Origin: Rotaria socialis | Taxonomy: Eukaryota > Rotifera > Eurotatoria > Philodinida > Philodinidae | DNA: 64,000 nt | Direction: 5' to 3' | Assembly (NCBI GenBank): GCA_905331475.1 | Contig: CAJNYU010002681.1 | Span: 63,633 to 127,632 of the forward strand | Shown here: positions 56,324 through 64,000 of the stretch, one piece after another | How positions within the stretch are numbered: position 1 is the stretch's first letter | Layout of the letters: each line of letters begins with the position of its first letter | The notes under the pieces: model-generated | The model's database searches: none | Told to the model about the DNA's origin: nothing | What the model saw: only the letters and a program-made list of their open reading frames with translations | Program-made: the position numbers and the translations under genes

Positions 56324-57355
56324 ATGCACCTAGAAAAAACAACATCAACAACAGGAGAAACACCGATAGAAGCTAGAGATCTTATGTGCCCGATTTGCAT
56401 GAGTAACACTAATAATTTATCATCTAAAAAAAACAATTATAATTATTGCTTTTAATTTAAAAATAGCGATCGCTGAAGATCCATACATAACATCGTGTTG
56501 TCATCGAGTATTTTGTTCAAACGATGCTAATTCAAGTCAATATGAAAATGGTTGTCCATTATGTCGAGATGAACATTTTTCATTTCAACAATCTGCAAAA
56601 CATAAATCAAAGCTTGAAGAACTCACAATGAAATGTTCGTGTTCCGAACGAATTCTTCCACAAGAATATGACCAACATTTGGAACGTTGTTTAAGTATAA
56701 CATTTACTTGCCCTCATAAAACCTGTCAAGAGAAAGTAAATCATTTATGAAAACATTTTTAAAACATAAACTGCTTCATTGTTCTCATTAAAATAGAGTG
56801 ATACGAAAAAATATAATGCTCAAGAACTTATCAGTCATCTTGCTCGAGCACATTGTGATGAAGTGCCTGTTCTTGGCTCAACATATGTTAATAAAAAATC
56901 ACTTGAGCAACATAAAAAAGCATCAGCTAAATATAATGATCTTGTTGCAACATTGCATGCAGAACTTTATCCTAAAATGATCGATATGCAATTGAAAAGT
57001 TCACCAAATATTAAAGAAACTTCAACAATATTTAAATGTCCATCAGGACATTCATTAATCGATGCTAATCGTGCCAAACGTAAACGTAGCGATGGAAGTC
57101 TTTATTCTTCATCGGGTTTTAGTTGTGACATATGTCATCGATCATTTCCAAGTGGCCAATCGTGGCATTGCTCATGTACTCGAAGTGGTTTTGATAAATG
57201 TATTAGTTGCATTGCTTTTCAATTGTATGATATTGATAGTGACGTATTACAATTAGCAGGTCAAGATAATGAAGAACTACGTAGTTATAGACAACAAGCA
57301 TCACACGATACGGTACATTTACCACGAGGTTTATTTCGTTTATTAACTGGAAGCA

Positions 57356-57390
<35 letters not shown>

Positions 57391-57495
57391 AGTGATGATA
57401 TAGTATTAAGACATGGTCCATCATTTTTACATCATCCTAGTACATTTGAAGAAATCAATGATGATGACATCGAAGCTAATCTTCGTGAAGATTAA
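56324..57495 (+). CDS. RING-type zinc-finger protein with acidic tail
   Basis: Three exons, 56324-56402, 56467-56735 and 56797-57495, join in phase to 348 residues. A RING-like domain spans about residues 21-62: CPICM, then SCCHRVFCSND and GCPLC. The sixth ligand position appears to be Asp instead of Cys, as in RBX1, and the His-Cys spacing is one longer than usual. A second Cys/His cluster (KCSCSER, HLERCL, FTCPHKTC) resembles TRAF-type fingers. A third (FSCDICHRSF, SWHCSC, FDKCISC) resembles ZZ or C1 fingers. The C-terminus has a run of ten Asp encoded by (GAT)n and ends acidic. It is most likely a ubiquitin E3 ligase or adaptor in the cytosol or nucleus; substrate unknown. The start at 56324 is the only ATG that keeps the RING domain in frame with a short leader. 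Confidence 0.75.
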
Positions 57496-57633
57496 TCAAC
57501 AGTATTATTAATGACTAATTTATTTTTGATTTGAAGATAAAAATTAAACATGTAAATTATTATTTATAATTTTTTTTCTTTGGACCTAATCTAGCCGATT
57601 GGTACGCCTTCAATTTGTTTTAATCATATATAT

Positions 57634-58622
57634 ATATAAGGTGCACCAAGGTCAAAAATCAAGCAAGAGAAACTTCGTTTTATTATTACATGGTTGGATA
57701 GAACTTGATGAGTAGATCATGAATATCATCTTTAAAATATTTCTAGGCTTCCGTTTTGGTTGANTTACTTGATCGGGGACTAAAGCTTACAGAATTACCC
57801 TCTTATTTCGACGTTTTGGCTATCAAAACTCAACTTCCATGCAAAATAAACATCAGATTCAGAATCAGCACAAAAAACAACATTGACTATCATAAATTTA
57901 TCAAAATTCCAGCCTACTTCCCCTCAGTCATTTTTTTCTTGATTTTACCCTATAGTCCTCGACTGGTAAAATTTTGATAAAAATTATTTTTTGATAATTT
58001 TATGATAGCCAATGCTGTTTTTTGTGCTGATTCTGAATCTGATGTTTATTTTGCATGGAAGTTGAGTTTTGATAGCCAAAACCTCGAAATAAGAGGGTAC
58101 TTCTGTAAGCTTTAGCCACCGATCAAGTAAAAATCGATTTTCTCAGAGGGGGAACAATGTTTTTCAAATTGAATTCATATTTCTGTTCGCTATCAGTTCG
58201 CGGTTCGAATGACGTAAGAAAGTCCGAGAATCGCTTTGAAGAAAAATAGTTGACGATTTTCTGAGAGATCAATTTCAACGTGTTTACATGGAGACCTAGT
58301 TAAGCTCCTCAAACATGAAACTTATGCTTTTTATTGGTCAAAGTTACATCAGTAGATTCAGATTTTCATGCTGAATTCCATGATGATAGTTTTCTGCACC
58401 TAGAACATTGTTGAACTAGGTAAATTTCGAGTTTTCTCGGAAAAAGTGAAATATTCGCTTCTTCACGTGCAGTTTGTATTTTGAAAATTTCTCAACCAAA
58501 ACGGAAGCCTAGAAATATTTTAAAGATGATATTCATGATCTACTCATCAAGTTCTATCCAACCATGTAATAATAAAACGAAGTTTCTCTTGCTTGATTTT
58601 TGACCTTGGTGCGTCTTATATA
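57634..58622. mobile_element. Fold-back (long inverted repeat) DNA element, non-autonomous
   Basis: The two ends are near-perfect inverted repeats: 57634-57763 pairs with 58491-58622 (both ends read ATATAAG, two variable bases, then GCACCAAGGTC going inward). A second pair, 57765-57915 with about 57985-58131, forms the inner arms around a loop of about 70 bases. The right arm has about 360 bases between its inner and outer parts that the left arm lacks; there the left arm has a single N at 57764. So each true arm is probably about 640 bp and the left one is collapsed in the assembly. No transposase frame is present. No clear target duplication is visible in the TA-rich flanks, so the superfamily is undetermined. 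Confidence 0.8.
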
Positions 58623-59166
58623 CGCACAGTTTTCTTTTGCGTAAACAGTTATAGATAGAAATCAAAGTAAACCTTGATATTTATTTTAGCATGCTTTATT
58701 CTAGTACTAAACTTCGCAAATATACCTTGCGTTGGATGTAATTTAATTTAGCTTTAAATGATTTCTCATTCATTTGCTAATGATTAATAATGCATAAAAA
58801 ATGAACTATTTCTATCGCATGTAATATGGTGATTTAATTATATATATTTTTTCTCTCTCTTGGCAATAATGGTTAATTTATTCATGAATCAATTCAGAAA
58901 TTTGTTTTTGCATGATTAATTTAATTAGATGTTATTATTTGAGAACTTGAGCTAATCAATGAATCATAGAAACAATCGATCAGACTCACTTTTTTTACAA
59001 CGCTTTTAAAATTTCCTTTTTTCTTCTTTCAACGAGTGTAAAGTAGAAATGGCACTTGTAGTACTGAAAAAGAAAAAGAAGAAAAATTGTTGTCGACTAC
59101 TAAAACCATTCATATTAATGGTAGGAAAGGAAACGCAAACAATCAAAAAACAAGAACAACAATACA
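58623..59166. other. Intergenic stretch and 5' region of the LRRC58-like gene
   Basis: AT-rich, no gene. An upstream ATG at 59049 opens a 44-codon Lys-rich frame that ends at 59183, overlapping the main start at 59167 in another frame. If the transcript starts before 59049 this uORF would reduce translation of the LRR protein. Confidence 0.35.
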
Positions 59167-61651
59167 ATGCCATTGTTAAATGAGAACAACATGGAATTGG
59201 AATTAGAGAATTTCTATGATGACGATGACTATGCCGATGACGACTATGAACGTTTTCATGGTTTACTGATTCGACGAAAGACAAGTTATTCTACTCAAAC
59301 AGCAAAATCTTCATCGAAAGCAAAGCTTTCTGCTCGTCAACAAACTGATACCATTCAAGTCGATCGAGCAATAGCATGTGCGTTAAAAGCACACCCGAAA
59401 ACATTTAAGTTTACACAAAAAGGTCTACAATATCTTCCACCATCTATTAAACATCTATCAGTTTGTGATGGCTTGCGTGAACTTGATCTATATGGAAATC
59501 AACTAAAAGCATTGCCTGATGAAATTGGAAAATTGAAATCTGTTGAAATTTGTAATTTAGGTGAGATAAAAAAAACACATCAAGGTTTATTTTCTTCAAT
59601 GATTGTTTTTTTGCGATGCGGACAGCTATTAAGTTTCTTTTTTATCATGATAAATATGTCAGATCGACATCAATCTTTTGTTTTCTGATTTCAAAATTAG
59701 CTCTGAGAATAATCATAATGTGATTTGTTGTACTATTTAGAAAACCGATTTACGACGACACTGGATTAAGTACTAAAACTCGAATCCAATGTCGATATTA
59801 TCGAATATTAGCAATTTAAACAAGTACATCAACGCTGCCTTTTTTCTAAAAATCAATCGTATTTCTTCTGAGTAACACTCATTTCTTAGAATCCATAGAA
59901 AACATTGACCTTCAAATATATCTACTAAATCCAGTCTAACTACACTAATACTCACGAATTTTCTAGTACTATGTAATAATATTGAAAAACAAACGCTAAT
60001 AAATACCGTTTTTAAATAATTTTCATGCACAATTTCTCTTTCTAGAAACATTAAAAATATATCGTTAAAATAGTTTAACGTCATATTTATGTATTTCTAG
60101 AAGAAAGAAATAGAACACATGTCACAGAAAATGGTATACTTAGTTGGATTAGAAAATAGGCCATGACTTTTTCTCTTAATATGACAGAGCTGAACTCGAT
60201 GCGAATTATTGAAGGCCAAACTTTCTTTTCTACACTTCAAAACAAGTGAATTTCAGTCAGAATTTTGTTTTTGTAGGCCTTGAAAAGTCAGTGTTTTACA
60301 TGCTGGCATAGATTTAAAATGTCTTACTTAATATGAATTTTGAAACATGTTTTCCATTACTGTCATTTGACAGTGACAGCTTGCAAGTGAGTTTTATCGA
60401 CACTATTGATTATTCTATACTTCATGTTCTGTTATCTGACAAGAAAAATTTGTCAAAATCGATGTGACATACTATTAATAGAAATCAACTAGAATATTTT
60501 CCTCAAAATCTATTCTCTTAGATGCCTACAACATATCGTAATTTTAGATGTGTATGTTCATCGTTTTTTCACTGTAAATTATCAGTAGAATGTAAAATAT
60601 ATTTAACATAGACAGCTACCGTGAACAGTTTATGACAAATTTATTACACTTCAAATAATTATTCTCGTAGATCCTAATAAAATAAAATTTATTAGCGAAT
60701 GATTATTATTATATTTGAATAAACAATTGCTCTTATCTTAAATAATCATATCAATATTGTTTTCATTATCATATAGGAAACAATCATTTTGAAGATTTAC
60801 CTATTGTTCTTGGCTCGTTACCTCGCTTAATAAAATTACTCTTATTTAACAATCATCTCGGTAATTTATCCTTGTCATTATCATTTTCGAAGCTATCTAA
60901 TTTACGTATTTTAAATTTAAACAATAATGCTATAACTCAAATACCCAGTGATATTGGCATTTTAGTTAATCTTGAAATTTTAACTATCGAACATAATCAA
61001 TTAGTAGAAATTCCCCGTGAAATAGGCTTATGTACACGCTTAATCGAACTTCATTTTGGTTATAATTGTTTAACAAAACTTCCACTTGAAATAGGCTATT
61101 TAATTGACTTGAAAAAACTTGTTTTACATCGTAACAATCTTCTTGAATTACCGGAAAGTATAACAAATTTAAAAACTTCATTAAAGTTATTAGATGTTGC
61201 TTGTAATAATCTACGTATATTTCCAAGCAAATTTCACACATTACATTTAAAAGAATTTTATGCTGAACACAATCCTCTATTAGAACATTCACCAATACAT
61301 TCCATACAAGAAAATGAAATATTAACACTGAAAGAACTTTGTGCACGTCATTCAATGAATGAATTACGTAATCCAACATTTGATTTTCAACCAACATTAC
61401 GCGATCGTATACAACATAATAAAAAAGCTAAAGATATTTTAATGCAATGTACTGAATGTCAATTTTGTCATAATTATTTTTTAAATACATGGTTAGAATG
61501 TGTAGAATTTATTGATGTACAACGAACATTTAAAGGTGTAAAAAATCATTCTGATCAAGTAATATCAGTTATTCCTCAACGTGCACTGCTCTGTTCGTAT
61601 GAATGTTTCAATAGCCCAGGACACAATTACTATGGTGTTGCTTTTACATAA
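59167..61651 (+). CDS. LRRC58-like leucine-rich-repeat protein with C-terminal zinc-binding-like module
   Basis: Two exons, 59167-59560 and 60777-61651, join in phase to 422 residues across a 1.2-kb intron. After an acidic N-terminus (DDDDYADDDYE) come about eight SHOC2-type repeats, for example ELDLYGNQLKALPDEIGKL, then ILNLNNNAITQIPSDIG, then KKLVLHRNNLLELPESI. The C-terminal part contains CTECQFCHNYF, a hydrophobic stretch and LLCSYECFNSPGHNYYG. This Cys-x2-Cys plus Cys-x3-Cys arrangement after the LRRs resembles LRRC58, a cytosolic protein described as a ubiquitin ligase substrate adaptor. Orthology is a judgement from architecture; the LRR part alone would fit several families. Confidence 0.78.
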
Positions 61652-61856
61652 CTTCAAACAAAAGACACAACAATTATATTTATACATATATATGTGTGTG
61701 TGTGCTTTATTTTCAAATCTTCATCTGCATTCGTTGACTTTTTATTTTATTTTTAATGAGAATTTCATTTCATCGCACATCGTTCTTTTTTTCTACACGC
61801 ACCATAATGTTGACAATAAAAAGAAAAAAAGAAAACTAACGAAACTTTGCTTTTGT
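61652..61856. other. Shared 3' region of the LRRC58-like and HSP70 genes
   Basis: The two genes converge with 205 bases between stop codons. It holds a (TA)(TG)n run near 61680-61703 and A-rich sequence; AATAAA at about 61816 could serve the plus-strand gene. Confidence 0.4.
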
Positions 61857-64000
61857 TTAATCAACTTCCTAAAATATAAAGAAAATAATCATCGTTAAGT
61901 AATTCCAAAAATGAAATCTTTTTAATCGTCTTACTTCAATTGTTGGACCTGCACTACCGCCAGCACCTTGTGGACCACCGGCACCACCTGGAAAGCCTCC
62001 TGGAAATCCACCAGGCATACCTCCAGGCATACCGCCAGGCATACCACCAGGCATACCACCACCAGCTCCACCATAGAGTTTAGTCATAACTGGTGAGCAT
62101 ATTTTTTCAACTTCTTTTAATTTATGATCGAATTCTTCTTTTTCGGCAAGCTAGAAAAAATAAATAGAATAACTTGATAGAACAAACGAGCATGAAATAG
62201 ATTTGTTGTTCTTACTTGATTTGCTTCCATCCATTTTAATGCTTCTTCAATAGCATCAGTAATTTTCTTCTTATCATCAGCATCGATTTTATCTGCTAAT
62301 TTTTCATCAGCAATGGTTGTTTTCATATTGAAACAGTAAGACTCAAGTGAATTCTTAGCAGAAATACGATCACGTTGTGTTTCGTCTTCTTTCTTATATT
62401 TCTCAGCATCAGAAACCATACGTTCGATTTCATCTTTTGATAAACGTCCTTTATCATTTGTAATGGTAATTTTACTTTCTTTTCCTGAACTTTTGTCCAT
62501 TGCCGATACATTTAATATACCGTTTGCATCAATATCAAATGTAACTTCAATTTGTGGAACACCACGTGGTGCTGGTGGAATGCCCGATAATTCAAATTTG
62601 CCTAATAAATGATTATCTTTAGTCATTGCACGTTCACCTTCATAGACTTGAATCAATACACCTGGTTGATTATCCGAATAGGTTGTAAATGTTTGTGTTT
62701 GTTTTGTTGGAATTGTTGTATTACGTTTAATTAATGCTGTCATAACTCCGCCAGCAGTTTCAATGCCCTTTAAATAATAAGAAATTTTAGAAGAAATTTA
62801 TTTTTTTTCTTCTTTTGAATTAACTTACCAATGACAGTGGTGCAACGTCAAGTAAAAGTAAATCTTTAACATCTTCAGATTTATCACCTGTTAAAATGGC
62901 AGCTTGAACAGCAGCACCATAGGCAACGGCTTCATCTGGATTAATTGATTTGTTAAGTTCTTTACCATTGAATAAATCTTGTAAAAGTTTTTGTACTTTT
63001 GGAATACGTGTAGAACCTCCGACAAGTACAATTTCATGAATTTGTGACTTATCCATTTTAGCATCACGTAAAGCTTTTTCAACAGGTTCGAGTGTTGAAC
63101 GAAATAGATCAGCATTAAGTTCTTCGAAACGTGCACGAGTGATGGTCGAATAGAAATCGACACCTTCATGTAAAGAATCGATTTCAATTGATGCTTGTGA
63201 TGATGATGATAATGTACGCTATATGAAAAACAAATGCAACGAACTATTTTATTATTAAATAAGAATTCGTATATACCTTAGCACGTTCACAAGCGGTACG
63301 TAATCGTCGAAGACCACGTTTATTGTCTTGTAAATCTTTACCATGTTTGCGTTTAAATTCCTGAGTAAAATGTGAAACCATTCGATTATCAAAATCTTCA
63401 CCACCCAAATGTGTGTCACCTGAAACAAAATAAAAATGTTTTGATAATTGAATTTAAAATAGAAATAATTTTTCTTACCAGCTGTTGATTTAACTTCGAA
63501 GATACCTTCTTCAATGGTTAAAATTGATACATCAAAAGTACCACCGCCCAAATCAAAGATTAATACATTTCGTTCAGCTGAAACTTTCTTATCTAAACCA
63601 TAAGCAATAGCAGCTGCTGTTGGTTCATTGATAATACGTAATACATTAAGACCAGCAATAACACCAGCATCTTTGGTTGCTTGACGTTGTGAATCATTAA
63701 AATAAGCTGGAACAGTGACAACAGCTTCGGTTACTTTTTTACCAAGATAGGCTTCAGCTATTTCTCTCATTTTTGTTAAAACCATCGATGATATTTCTTC
63801 AGGTGTAAATGATTTTGTTTCATTTTTATATTCAACTTGAATTTTAGGTTTTCCGCCATCATTGATTACTTTAAATGGCCAATGTTTCATATCAGCTTGA
63901 ACTGTTGTATCATCAAATTTACGACCAATAAGACGTTTAGCATCAAAAACTGTATTATTAGGGTTCATAGCAACTTGATTTTTAGCTGCATCACCAATTA
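61857..64000 (-). CDS. HSPA8: Cytosolic HSP70/HSC70 chaperone (5' partial)
   Basis: ATP-dependent protein-folding chaperone of the cytosol and nucleus. Exons in the window on the minus strand: 64000-63479, 63419-63277, 63218-62829, 62767-62216, 62150-61935 and 61868-61857, all in phase. Roughly the first 50 residues lie beyond the window. The ATPase domain shows [25 protein letters not shown] and [14 protein letters not shown]. The substrate domain follows ([20 protein letters not shown]), then the lid and a GGMP/GGFP repeat tail. The last exon encodes only EVD and a stop, so the protein ends GPTIEEVD, the EEVD motif that binds HOP and CHIP. That makes it a cytosolic member, not the ER (KDEL) or mitochondrial one. 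Stopping at the ORF before the last intron would give a false tail. Five introns suggest a constitutive (HSC70-like) gene, since strongly inducible copies are often intronless. Confidence 0.95.

Overview
The window is animal nuclear DNA: AT-rich, with many introns of about 50-80 bp (plus a few of 0.3-1.5 kb), GT-AG boundaries, and deeply conserved metazoan genes. Compact genes, short introns and a ribonuclease-inhibitor-type LRR gene built from 84-bp exons suggest a rotifer, most likely a bdelloid. That assignment is inference; the protein families are read directly. Most genes are split into exons that a plain ORF scan shows only in pieces, so I re-joined exons by splice site and phase. Every complete model below sums to a whole number of codons.

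Layout: (1) 94-10155 (+), C-terminal half of axonemal dynein heavy chain 10, 28 exons, 5' end outside the window. (2) 10156-16499, a gene-poor stretch full of simple repeats and pyrimidine/purine tracts, leading into (3) 16500-22081 (+), a MECOM/PRDM16-type zinc-finger repressor whose model has no PR domain. (4) 22337-23151 (-), a small Shisa/WBP1-like membrane protein in five exons, the longest only 194 nt. (5) 23617-27392 (-), a PDE1-type cyclic nucleotide phosphodiesterase. (6) 27393-35789, an 8.4-kb intergenic stretch holding a hAT-like MITE. (7) 35795-42354 (+), srGAP (F-BAR, RhoGAP, SH3) with a candidate alternative terminal exon. (8) 43888-44968 (+), a Cys-rich, probably GPI-anchored protein. 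(9) 45833-47241 (+), an SLC52A riboflavin transporter. (10) 48245-49099 (-), a Pitx-like homeobox gene. (11) 51785-55640 (-), a modular LRR locus with intact and decayed 84-bp exons, cut by a 100-N gap. (12) 56324-57495 (+), a RING-type protein. (13) 57634-58622, a fold-back DNA element with long inverted arms. (14) 59167-61651 (+), an LRRC58-like LRR protein. (15) 61857-64000 (-), a cytosolic HSP70 whose start lies beyond the window.

The genes do not form a pathway. Several are signalling or developmental genes (MECOM, PDE1, srGAP, Pitx) beside housekeeping genes (HSP70, SLC52A) and a ciliary motor. The most useful points for follow-up are the cryptic Shisa-like gene, the exon-per-repeat LRR locus with two terminal exons, the HSP70 tail intron that is open in frame, the srGAP isoform switch with its start-stop uORF, and the fold-back element whose left arm is probably collapsed at a single N.
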